In this document: positions 21,378 to 30,837 of the stretch, one piece after another | How positions within the stretch are numbered: position 1 is the first letter of the stretch | Layout of the letters: each line of letters starts with the position of its first letter | Source: CBDDKZ01 sp965230415 | GTDB taxonomy: Bacteria; Bacteroidota; Bacteroidia; Cytophagales; JAAEPT01 | NCBI GenBank assembly: GCA_965230415.1 | Contig: CBDDKZ010000005.1 | Location: forward strand, 3,968,001 to 4,032,000 | Direction: 5' to 3' | Length of the DNA: 64,000 bases | Translations under genes and position numbers: made by a program | Notes under the pieces: model-generated | Databases searched by the model: none | Told to the model about the DNA's origin: nothing | What the model saw: only the letters and a program-made list of their open reading frames with translations

Positions 21378-22367
21378 TTACCAAAATTTGGCTGGACATA
21401 ACAGTTCTTTAGTAGAATCTGACCATCGATAGCCAAGGATGATCTCATGAGTTCCGTTTTGGTAAGATCTCAGACCGGATATGGTATAATCGTAAGCATA
21501 GCCAATTTCTAGCTTATCATCAATTACATATTCTGCTACTATAGATATTGCATCAAGATGTCTATAGGCCACGGCAAACCATAAATTATCAGTATACAAC
21601 AAACGAGCATTAAAGTCAAATTGTAAAGGGCTACCATAAACATATTCAAACATTGTAGATGGGAAAAACGCTAATTTTCTAGTTAATTCAAACTTTACAC
21701 CGGCCGTTATAAAATAATGGCTTCTTAGCTTAGAGTTAGAACCAATACTTTCTCCTCCTTTCATAACCGAAAGTTTATTTTGAAGTAATTGGTCTGCTGT
21801 AAACCCAGCAAAAAATGTCTTGGAATAAAGAAAAAGGCCGAAATTTGCATCGGGTAGTAATTTATTGAATTCCAGGTTGTCAATTAATCCGTCTTCTTGA
21901 GATTGTACAGTGATGAAGTCACTATTTCTAATTCTGAACTGTTTGATTCCAATCCCACTACCCATGGATAATTTATAATTTCGCGATATTTTTTTATGAA
22001 ATGTGTATGAAACTAGCCCTCCGGTATAACTTATAGGACCAGTGTTATCCTGAAATATGAATCCTCCTATTCCATGATGGTACCCTTTGTTGCGGAACCT
22101 GGTTCGTCTATCAGGATATTTGATTGGGCCATGAATCGAGAGAAAGGAAGTATTTAATGAATTTACATTATATTTATTTCCCGTAATATTTCTCCATTGG
22201 GATCGGTGACCGAGCTTGACATTCCAAAAAGAATAAGTCCCTCCAACAGCTGGATTGATGAGGTAATTATTCATAGGGTAATTACTGAAATGCGGCATTT
22301 GTTGAGCCTTTGAATGAAAACTCACTAAGCAAATGCAAATGATGATAAGTGACGATACAAATTTCAT
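21378..22367 (-). CDS. PorP/SprF-family type IX secretion outer-membrane protein
   Basis: A 329-residue protein with a signal peptide (cleavage likely after SKAQ, near residue 21) and a predicted outer-membrane beta-barrel. The early segment FSNYPMNNYLINPAVGGTY is the hallmark of the PorP/SprF family. Members help move large type IX secretion substrates with type B sorting domains; in Flavobacterium johnsoniae SprF serves the giant adhesin SprB. Here the start is 10 bp after the stop of the giant repeat gene, same strand, so it should be the dedicated partner of that protein. This pairing is inferred from position and family knowledge. Confidence 0.9.
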   Translation of the reverse strand: MKFVSSLIIICICLVSFHSKAQQMPHFSNYPMNNYLINPAVGGTYSFWNVKLGHRSQWRNITGNKYNVNSLNTSFLSIHGPIKYPDRRTRFRNKGYHHGIGGFIFQDNTGPISYTGGLVSYTFHKKISRNYKLSMGSGIGIKQFRIRNSDFITVQSQEDGLIDNLEFNKLLPDANFGLFLYSKTFFAGFTADQLLQNKLSVMKGGESIGSNSKLRSHYFITAGVKFELTRKLAFFPSTMFEYVYGSPLQFDFNARLLYTDNLWFAVAYRHLDAISIVAEYVIDDKLEIGYAYDYTISGLRSYQNGTHEIILGYRWSDSTKELLCPAKFW

Positions 22368-22377
22368 AGTTGGTTTT

Positions 22378-25300
22378 TTATCTAAATATGGTTACATCAC
22401 CATGGAAACGTTGATTGTCTTTATCATTCAGTTCCAGGATGTAATAATAAACGGCTTCTGGTAATTTGTTTCCAAAGTTATTCGTGCCATACCAGTTATT
22501 CTTATAGTTGGAATTTTGGTAGACTAAAGACCCCCAACGATTATATACTTTTAATTCGCTATTTGGGTAAAACCATATATTGCGTATCCAAAAGGAATCG
22601 TTTTGAGAGTCATTGTTATCTGTTAAAACATTAGGGATTTCTATAGTTGGATTTGGACAAGGTTCAACATTAACCGTTCTTGTAGTCGTACAACCCAGAT
22701 CATTTGTAAATGAAGCCATATAGTACCCACTTTGTGTGAGTTCCGTCCCTGTAGAAACAATAGTGAGACTGTCAGGGGAGTCCGTGTGAAGATTAAAGGT
22801 TTTATTATCAGTACTATACTGCCAATTTGAGTAATAAGTAAAATCATTTAAAGGTATAGCACTTAATAAACGCTCATAATTGTCACAATCCTGAATTACA
22901 TCAATTTCGGCATCTAATGGCGGATATACAGTTATACTAGTGGATGCAGATGTATCATTAGGACATATCGAATTACCAGCTATAGCGCGCAAATTAATGG
23001 TTTGTAATTGATTGAATCGATTTGGCAGGAAGTTTAATGCATCTATACTCAATTCAGGATTGTGCTGGTTTGCTATTGGTAACCAATTAGTTTCATCCAT
23101 ACTCCATTGCCAATTAAGTGAGCCAGAATAATTATCCATTGAAATGGTTGTTTCAGATGAGTCATAACACAATTCGATTTCCGATAAGTTTAAATTACCA
23201 ACGAAAGGAAGTTCATTAATTTGGACTTGATAATATGCTGAAATCTGAATTGCCCCGTTATAACAAATGTCAGTGGAAGGAGTCATGACCACTTTGATGG
23301 TGTCCCCGTCATTCAGCGCTGTAGTGGTATATTCATTGCTATCTACATGAACAGCGGTGCTGTTGTTAAACCAGGCGAAAGTAGGGTTAGAACCACCATT
23401 GGTAGAATCGGTGACAGTGAAAGTCACTGCATCACCTGCACAAATCGGGCTGGTACCTGTCATCGATACATTCGGGGTTAATAGTGGATTGACCTGCATG
23501 ATGAAAGTAGCGGTGTCAGTAGTCGGACTGGCACAGGTTTCATTGGAAGTCATGACCACTTTGATGGTGTCCCCGTCATTCAGCGCTGTAGTGGTATATT
23601 CGTTGCTATCTACATGAACAGCGGTGCTGTTGTTGAACCAGGCGAAAGTCGGGTTAGAACCACCATTGGTAGAATCGGTGACGGTGAAAGTCACCGCATC
23701 ACCTGCACAAATCGGGCTGGTACCTGTCATCGATACATTCGGGGTTAATAGTGGATTGACCTGCATGATGAAAGTAGCGGTGTCAGTAGTTGGACTGGCA
23801 CAAGTTTCATTGGAAGTCATGACCACTTTGATGGTGTCCCCGTCATTCAGCGCTGTAGTGGTATATTCATTGCTATCTACATGAACAGCGGTGCTGTTGT
23901 TAAACCAGGCGAAAGTAGGGTTAGAACCACCATTGGTAGAATCGGTGACGGTGAAAGTCACCGCATCACCTGCACAAATCGGGCTGCTACCTGTCATCGA
24001 TACATTCGGCGTTAATAGCGGATTGACCTGCATGATGAAAGTGGCGGTATCAGTAGTTGGATTGGCACAAGTTTCATTGGAAGTCATCACTACTTTGATG
24101 GTATCTCCGTCATTCAGCGCTGTAGTGGTATATTCATTGCTATCTACATGAACAGCGATGCTGTTGTTAAACCAGGCGAAAGTCGGGTTAGAACCACCAT
24201 TGGTAGAATCGGTGACACTAAAAGTCACCGCATCACCTGCACAAATTGGGCTGGTGCCTGTCATCGATACATTCGGGGTTAATAGCGGATTGACCTGCAT
24301 GATGAAAGTAGCGGTGTCAGTAGTCGGACTGGCACAAGTTTCATTGGAAGTCATCACTACTTTGATGGTGTCCCCGTCATTCAGCGCTGTAGTGGTATAT
24401 TCATTGCTATCCACATGAACAGCGGTGCTGTTGTTGAACCAGGCGAAAGTAGGGTTAGAACCACCATTGGTAGAATCGGTGACGGTGAAAGTCACCGCAT
24501 CACCTGCACAAATCGGGCTGCTACCTGTCATCGATACATTCGGCGTTAATAGCGGATTGACCTGCATGATGAAAGTGGCGGTATCAGTAGTTGGATTGGC
24601 ACAAGTTTCATTGGAAGTCATCACTACTTTGATGGTATCTCCGTCATTCAGCGCTGTAGTGGTATATTCATTGCTATCTACATGAACAGCGATGCTGTTG
24701 TTAAACCAGGCGAAAGTCGGGTTAGAACCACCATTGGTAGAATCGGTGACACTAAAAGTCACCGCATCACCTGCACAAATTGGGCTGGTGCCTGTCATCG
24801 ATACATTCGGGGTTAATAGCGGATTGACCTGCATGATGAAAGTAGCGGTGTCAGTAGTCGGACTGGCACAAGTTTCATTGGAAGTCATCACTACTTTGAT
24901 GGTGTCCCCGTCATTCAGCGCTGTAGTGGTATATTCATTGCTATCCACATGAACAGCGGTGCTGTTGTTGAACCAGGCGAAAGTAGGGTTAGAACCACCA
25001 TTGGTAGAATCGGTGACGGTGAAAGTCACCGCATCACCTGCACAAATTGGGCTGGTACCTGTCATTGATACATTCGGCGTTAATAGTGGATTGACCTGCA
25101 TGATGAAAGTAGCGGTGTCAGTAGTCGGACTGGCACAGGTTTCATTGGAAGTCATGACCACTTTGATAGTGTCCCCGTCATTCAGCGCTGTAGTGGTATA
25201 TTCATTGCTATCTACATGAACAGCGGTGCTGTTGTTGAACCAGGCGAAAGTCGGGTTAGAACCACCATTGGTAGAATCGGTGACGGTGAAAGTCACCGCA

Positions 25301-28300
25301 TCACCTGCACAAATCGGGCTGGTACCTGTCATCGATACATTCGGGGTTAATAGTGGATTGACCTGCATGATGAAAGTAGCGGTGTCAGTAGTTGGACTGG
25401 CACAAGTTTCATTGGAAGTCATCACTACTTTGATGGTGTCTCCGTCATTCAGCGCTGTAGTGGTATATTCATTGCTATCTACATGAACAGCTGTGCTGTT
25501 GTTGAACCAGGCGAAAGTCGGGTTAGAACCACCGTTAGTAGAATCGGTGACGGTGAAAGTCACCGCATCACCTGCACAAATCGGGCTGCTACCTGTCATC
25601 GATACATTCGGGGTTAATAGTGGATTGACCTGCATGATGAAAGTGGCGGTGTCGGTAGTTGGATTGGCACAAGTTTCATTGGAAGTCATGACCACTTTGA
25701 TGGTGTCCCCGTCATTCAAAGCTGTAGTGGTATATTCATTGCTATCTACATGAACAGCGGTGCTGTTGTTAAACCAGGTGAAAGTAGGGTTAGAACCACC
25801 ATTGGTAGAATCGGTGACAGTGAAAGTCACCGCATCACCCGCACAAATCGGGCTGGTACCTGTCATTGATACATTCGGCGTTAATAGTGGATTGACCTGC
25901 ATGATGAAAGTAGCGGTGTCAGTAGTCGGACTGGCACAAGTTTCATTGGAAGTCATCACTACTTTGATGGTATCTCCATCGCTTAAAGCCGAAGTGGTAT
26001 ATTCATTGCTATCTACATGAACAGCGGTGCTGTTGTTAAACCAGGCGAAAGTCGGGTTAGAACCACCGTTAGTAGAGTCTGTTACACTAAAAGTCACCGC
26101 ATCACCTGCACAAATCGGGCTGGTACCTGTCATCGATACATTCGGCGTTAATAGTGGATTGACCTGCATGATGAAAGTAGCGGTGTCAGTAGTCGGACTG
26201 GCACAAGTTTCATTGGAAGTCATCACTACTTTGATGGTGTCCCCGTCATTCAAAGCTGTAGTGGTATATTCATTGCTATCCACATGAACAGCGGTGCTGT
26301 TGTTAAACCAGGCGAAAGTCGGGTTAGAACCACCATTGGTAGAATCGGTGACGGTGAAAGTCACCGCATCACCCGCACAAATCGGGCTGGTACCTGTCAT
26401 CGATACATTCGGGGTTAATAGTGGATTGACCTGCATGATGAAAGTAGCGGTGTCAGTAGTCGGATTGGCACAAGCTTCATTGGAAGTCATCACTACTTTG
26501 ATGGTATCTCCATCGCTTAAAGCCGAAGTCGTATATTCGTTGCTATCCACATGAACAGCGGTGCTGTTGTTGAACCAGGCGAAAGTCGGGTTAGAACCAC
26601 CATTGGTAGAATCGGTGACGGTGAAAGTCACCGCATCACCTGCACAAATCGGGCTGGTACCTGTCATCGATACATTCGGGGTTAATAGTGGATTGACCTG
26701 CATGATGAAAGTAGCGGTGTCGGTAGTTGGACTGGCACAAGTTTCATTGGAAGTCATGACCACTTTGATGGTGTCTCCGTCATTCAGCGCTGTAGTGGTA
26801 TATTCATTGCTATCTACATGAACAGCGGTGCTGTTGTTAAACCAGGCGAAAGTCGGGTTAGAACCACCGTTAGTAGAGTCTGTTACATTAAAAGTCACCG
26901 CATCACCTGCACAAATCGGGCTGCTACCTGTCATTGATACATTCGGCGTTAATAGTGGATTGACCTGCATGATGAAAGTAGCGGTGTCGGTAGTTGGACT
27001 GGCACAAGTTTCATTGGAAGTCATCACTACTTTGATGGTATCTCCGTCATTCAGCGCTGTAGTGGTATATTCATTGCTATCTACATGAACAGCGGTGCTG
27101 TTGTTAAACCAGGCGAAAGTAGGGTTAGAACCACCATTGGTAGAATCGGTGACAGTGAAAGTCACCGCATCACCCGCACAAATCGGGCTGGTACCTGTCA
27201 TTGATACATTCGGGGTTAATAGTGGATTGACCTGCATGATGAAAGTAGCGGTGTCAGTAGTCGGACTGGCACAAGTTTCATTGGAAGTCATCACTACTTT
27301 GATGGTATCTCCGTCATTCAGCGCTGTAGTGGTATATTCATTGCTATCTACATGAACAGCGGTGCTGTTGTTAAACCAGGCGAAAGTAGGGTTAGAACCA
27401 CCATTGGTAGAATCGGTGACAGTGAAAGTCACCGCATCACCTGCACAAATCGGGCTGGTACCTGTCATTGATACATTCGGGGTTAATAGTGGATTGACCT
27501 GCATGATGAAAGTAGCGGTGTCAGTAGTTGGACTGGCACAAGCTTCATTGGAAGTCATGACCACTTTGATAGTGTCCCCATCATTCAGCGCTGTAGTGGT
27601 ATATTCATTGCTATCTACATGAACAGCGGTGCTGTTGTTAAACCAGGCGAAAGTCGGATTAGAACCACCATTGGTAGAATCGGTGACAGTGAAAGTCACT
27701 GCATCACCTGCACAAATCGGGCTAGTACCTGTCATTGATACATTTGGAATAAGGTTTGGATTCACATTGACAATAATAGAGGCTGTATCAGTAGCAACCA
27801 CAGCACAAGTCAACGAACTAGTCATGATAACACTTACCGAATCCCCGTTATTAAAAGTGTTGCTTGAAAATCCTGAAGTATCAGGTCCAGTCAATACTCC
27901 GTTTAAATACCATTGGAAAGCAGGGTTTGAGCCACCTCCTGAGCTATCTGTAACAAAAAGCTGAGCCAGGTCACCACTACAGATCGGATTGTTGTCGATA
28001 GTGATAGAAACCGAAGGATTAACGGCCGGACTCACACTCATTACAATGAAGGAAGTATCAGTATTATTCATTAAACACGTCTCATTGGAAGTCATGACCA
28101 CTTTGATGGTGTCCCCGTCATTCAGCGCTGTAGTGGTATATTCATTGCTATCTACATGAACAGTGGTGCTGTTGTTGAACCAGGCGAAAGTCGGGTTAGA
28201 ACCACCATTGGTAGAATCGGTGACAGTGAAAGTCACTGCATCACCTGCACAAATTGGGCTGGTACCTGTCATCGATACATTCGGCGTTAATAGTGGATTG

Positions 28301-30837
28301 ACCTGCATGATGAAAGTAGCGGTGTCGGTAGTCGGACTGGCACAGGTTTCATTAGAAGTCATCACTACTTTGATGGTGTCTCCGTCATTCAAAGCTGTAG
28401 TGGTATATTCATTGCTATCTACATGAACAGCGGTGCTGTTGTTGAACCAGGCGAAAGTCGGGTTAGAACCACCATTGGTAGAATCGGTGACGGTGAAAGT
28501 CACCGCATCACCTGCACAAATCGGGCTGGTACCTGTCATCGATACATTCGGCGTTAATAGTGGATTGACCTGCATGATGAAAGTAGCGGTGTCAGTAGTC
28601 GGACTGGCACAAGTTTCATTGGAAGTCATCACTACTTTGATGGTGTCCCCGTCATTCAAAGCTGTAGTGGTATATTCATTGCTATCCACATGAACAGCGG
28701 TGCTGTTGTTAAACCAGGCGAAAGTCGGGTTAGAACCACCATTGGTAGAATCGGTGACGGTGAAAGTCACCGCATCACCCGCACAAATCGGGCTGGTACC
28801 TGTCATCGATACATTCGGGGTTAATAGTGGATTGACCTGCATGATGAAAGTAGCGGTGTCAGTAGTCGGATTGGCACAAGCTTCATTGGAAGTCATCACT
28901 ACTTTGATGGTATCTCCATCGCTTAAAGCCGAAGTCGTATATTCGTTGCTATCCACATGAACAGCGGTGCTGTTGTTGAACCAGGCGAAAGTCGGGTTAG
29001 AACCACCATTGGTAGAATCGGTGACGGTGAAAGTCACCGCATCACCTGCACAAATCGGGCTGGTACCTGTCATCGATACATTCGGGGTTAATAGTGGATT
29101 GACCTGCATGATGAAAGTAGCGGTGTCAGTAGTTGGACTGGCACAAGTTTCATTGGAAGTCATGACCACTTTGATGGTGTCTCCGTCATTCAGCGCTGTA
29201 GTGGTATATTCATTGCTATCTACATGAACAGCGGTGCTGTTGTTAAACCAGGCGAAAGTCGGGTTAGAACCACCGTTAGTAGAGTCTGTTACATTAAAAG
29301 TCACCGCATCACCTGCACAAATCGGGCTGCTACCTGTCATTGATACATTCGGCGTTAATAGTGGATTGACCTGCATGATGAAAGTAGCGGTGTCGGTAGT
29401 TGGACTGGCACAAGTTTCATTGGAAGTCATCACTACTTTGATGGTATCTCCGTCATTCAGCGCTGTAGTGGTATATTCATTGCTATCTACATGAACAGCG
29501 GTGCTGTTGTTAAACCAGGTGAAAGTAGGGTTAGAACCACCATTGGTAGAATCGGTGACAGTGAAAGTCACCGCATCACCCGCACAAATCGGGCTGGTAC
29601 CTGTCATTGATACATTCGGGGTTAATAGTGGATTGACCTGCATGATGAAAGTAGCGGTGTCAGTAGTCGGACTGGCACAAGTTTCATTGGAAGTCATCAC
29701 TACTTTGATGGTATCTCCGTCATTCAGCGCTGTAGTGGTATATTCATTGCTATCTACATGAACAGCGGTGCTGTTGTTAAACCAGGCGAAAGTAGGGTTA
29801 GAACCACCATTGGTAGAATCGGTGACAGTGAAAGTCACCGCATCACCTGCACAAATCGGGCTGGTACCTGTCATTGATACATTCGGGGTTAATAGTGGAT
29901 TGACCTGCATGATGAAAGTGGCGGTGTCAGTAGTTGGACTGGCACAAGTTTCATTGGAAGTCATGACCACTTTGATGGTGTCCCCGTCATTCAGCGCTGT
30001 AGTGGTATATTCATTGCTATCTACATGAACAGCGGTGCTGTTGTTAAACCAGGCGAAAGTAGGGTTAGAACCACCATTGGTAGAATCGGTGACGGTGAAA
30101 GTCACCGCATCACCCGCACAAATCGGGCTGGTACCTGTCATTGATACATTCGGCGTTAATAGTGGATTGACCTGCATGATGAAAGTAGCGGTGTCAGTAG
30201 TCGGACTGGCACAAGCTTCATTGGAAGTCATGACCACTTTGATGGTGTCTCCGTCATTCAGCGCTGTAGTGGTATATTCATTGCTATCTACATGAACAGC
30301 GGTGCTGTTGTTGAACCAGGCGAAAGTCGGGTTAGAACCACCATTGGTAGAATCGGTGACGGTAAAAGTCACCGCATCACCTGCACAAATCGGGCTGGTA
30401 CCTGTCATTGATACATTCGGCGTTAATAGTGGATTGACCTGCATGATGAAAGTGGCGGTGTCAGTAGTTGGACTGGCACAAGTTTCATTGGAAGTCATGA
30501 CCACTTTGATGGTGTCCCCGTCATTCAGCGCTGTAGTGGTATATTCATTGCTATCCACATGAACAGCTACTTTGATGGTATCTCCGTCATTCAGCGCTGT
30601 AGTGGTATATTCATTGCTATCTACATGAACAGCGGTGCTGTTGTTAAACCAGGCGAAAGTAGGGTTAGAACCACCATTGGTAGAATCGGTGACAGTGAAA
30701 GTCACCGCATCACCTGCACAAATCGGGCTGGTACCTGTCATTGATACATTCGGGGTTAATAGTGGATTGACCTGCATGATGAAAGTAGCGGTGTCAGTAG
30801 TTGGACTGGCACAAGTTTCATTGGAAGTCATGACCAC
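22378..30837 (-). CDS. giant repeat adhesin, C-terminal part (type B sorting domain)
   Basis: The C-terminal 2819 residues of a surface protein whose N-terminal part is the next frame upstream. It holds 26 complete copies of an 89-residue PKD/Ig-like module plus one divergent copy (about 27750-28090) that uses FQWYLNG in place of the FAWFNN core; one more copy straddles the frame break. Each standard module has two cysteines (PIC and ETC) that could pair. After the array come two divergent Ig-like segments and an 88-residue C-terminal domain with YNRWGSLVYQ and GNKLPEAVYYY, typical of the gliding-motility-associated type B sorting domain. The listed ATG is internal; the same frame continues upstream to about 30888, where one missing base breaks the gene. 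With that base restored the protein would be about 5001 residues. Confidence 0.85.
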   Translation of the reverse strand: MVMTSNETCASPTTDTATFIMQVNPLLTPNVSMTGTSPICAGDAVTFTVTDSTNGGSNPTFAWFNNSTAVHVDSNEYTTTALNDGDTIKVAVHVDSNEYTTTALNDGDTIKVVMTSNETCASPTTDTATFIMQVNPLLTPNVSMTGTSPICAGDAVTFTVTDSTNGGSNPTFAWFNNSTAVHVDSNEYTTTALNDGDTIKVVMTSNEACASPTTDTATFIMQVNPLLTPNVSMTGTSPICAGDAVTFTVTDSTNGGSNPTFAWFNNSTAVHVDSNEYTTTALNDGDTIKVVMTSNETCASPTTDTATFIMQVNPLLTPNVSMTGTSPICAGDAVTFTVTDSTNGGSNPTFAWFNNSTAVHVDSNEYTTTALNDGDTIKVVMTSNETCASPTTDTATFIMQVNPLLTPNVSMTGTSPICAGDAVTFTVTDSTNGGSNPTFTWFNNSTAVHVDSNEYTTTALNDGDTIKVVMTSNETCASPTTDTATFIMQVNPLLTPNVSMTGSSPICAGDAVTFNVTDSTNGGSNPTFAWFNNSTAVHVDSNEYTTTALNDGDTIKVVMTSNETCASPTTDTATFIMQVNPLLTPNVSMTGTSPICAGDAVTFTVTDSTNGGSNPTFAWFNNSTAVHVDSNEYTTSALSDGDTIKVVMTSNEACANPTTDTATFIMQVNPLLTPNVSMTGTSPICAGDAVTFTVTDSTNGGSNPTFAWFNNSTAVHVDSNEYTTTALNDGDTIKVVMTSNETCASPTTDTATFIMQVNPLLTPNVSMTGTSPICAGDAVTFTVTDSTNGGSNPTFAWFNNSTAVHVDSNEYTTTALNDGDTIKVVMTSNETCASPTTDTATFIMQVNPLLTPNVSMTGTSPICAGDAVTFTVTDSTNGGSNPTFAWFNNSTTVHVDSNEYTTTALNDGDTIKVVMTSNETCLMNNTDTSFIVMSVSPAVNPSVSITIDNNPICSGDLAQLFVTDSSGGGSNPAFQWYLNGVLTGPDTSGFSSNTFNNGDSVSVIMTSSLTCAVVATDTASIIVNVNPNLIPNVSMTGTSPICAGDAVTFTVTDSTNGGSNPTFAWFNNSTAVHVDSNEYTTTALNDGDTIKVVMTSNEACASPTTDTATFIMQVNPLLTPNVSMTGTSPICAGDAVTFTVTDSTNGGSNPTFAWFNNSTAVHVDSNEYTTTALNDGDTIKVVMTSNETCASPTTDTATFIMQVNPLLTPNVSMTGTSPICAGDAVTFTVTDSTNGGSNPTFAWFNNSTAVHVDSNEYTTTALNDGDTIKVVMTSNETCASPTTDTATFIMQVNPLLTPNVSMTGSSPICAGDAVTFNVTDSTNGGSNPTFAWFNNSTAVHVDSNEYTTTALNDGDTIKVVMTSNETCASPTTDTATFIMQVNPLLTPNVSMTGTSPICAGDAVTFTVTDSTNGGSNPTFAWFNNSTAVHVDSNEYTTSALSDGDTIKVVMTSNEACANPTTDTATFIMQVNPLLTPNVSMTGTSPICAGDAVTFTVTDSTNGGSNPTFAWFNNSTAVHVDSNEYTTTALNDGDTIKVVMTSNETCASPTTDTATFIMQVNPLLTPNVSMTGTSPICAGDAVTFSVTDSTNGGSNPTFAWFNNSTAVHVDSNEYTTSALSDGDTIKVVMTSNETCASPTTDTATFIMQVNPLLTPNVSMTGTSPICAGDAVTFTVTDSTNGGSNPTFTWFNNSTAVHVDSNEYTTTALNDGDTIKVVMTSNETCANPTTDTATFIMQVNPLLTPNVSMTGSSPICAGDAVTFTVTDSTNGGSNPTFAWFNNSTAVHVDSNEYTTTALNDGDTIKVVMTSNETCASPTTDTATFIMQVNPLLTPNVSMTGTSPICAGDAVTFTVTDSTNGGSNPTFAWFNNSTAVHVDSNEYTTTALNDGDTIKVVMTSNETCASPTTDTATFIMQVNPLLTPNVSMTGTSPICAGDAVTFTVTDSTNGGSNPTFAWFNNSTAVHVDSNEYTTTALNDGDTIKVVMTSNETCASPTTDTATFIMQVNPLLTPNVSMTGTSPICAGDAVTFSVTDSTNGGSNPTFAWFNNSIAVHVDSNEYTTTALNDGDTIKVVMTSNETCANPTTDTATFIMQVNPLLTPNVSMTGSSPICAGDAVTFTVTDSTNGGSNPTFAWFNNSTAVHVDSNEYTTTALNDGDTIKVVMTSNETCASPTTDTATFIMQVNPLLTPNVSMTGTSPICAGDAVTFSVTDSTNGGSNPTFAWFNNSIAVHVDSNEYTTTALNDGDTIKVVMTSNETCANPTTDTATFIMQVNPLLTPNVSMTGSSPICAGDAVTFTVTDSTNGGSNPTFAWFNNSTAVHVDSNEYTTTALNDGDTIKVVMTSNETCASPTTDTATFIMQVNPLLTPNVSMTGTSPICAGDAVTFTVTDSTNGGSNPTFAWFNNSTAVHVDSNEYTTTALNDGDTIKVVMTSNETCASPTTDTATFIMQVNPLLTPNVSMTGTSPICAGDAVTFTVTDSTNGGSNPTFAWFNNSTAVHVDSNEYTTTALNDGDTIKVVMTPSTDICYNGAIQISAYYQVQINELPFVGNLNLSEIELCYDSSETTISMDNYSGSLNWQWSMDETNWLPIANQHNPELSIDALNFLPNRFNQLQTINLRAIAGNSICPNDTSASTSITVYPPLDAEIDVIQDCDNYERLLSAIPLNDFTYYSNWQYSTDNKTFNLHTDSPDSLTIVSTGTELTQSGYYMASFTNDLGCTTTRTVNVEPCPNPTIEIPNVLTDNNDSQNDSFWIRNIWFYPNSELKVYNRWGSLVYQNSNYKNNWYGTNNFGNKLPEAVYYYILELNDKDNQRFHGDVTIFR

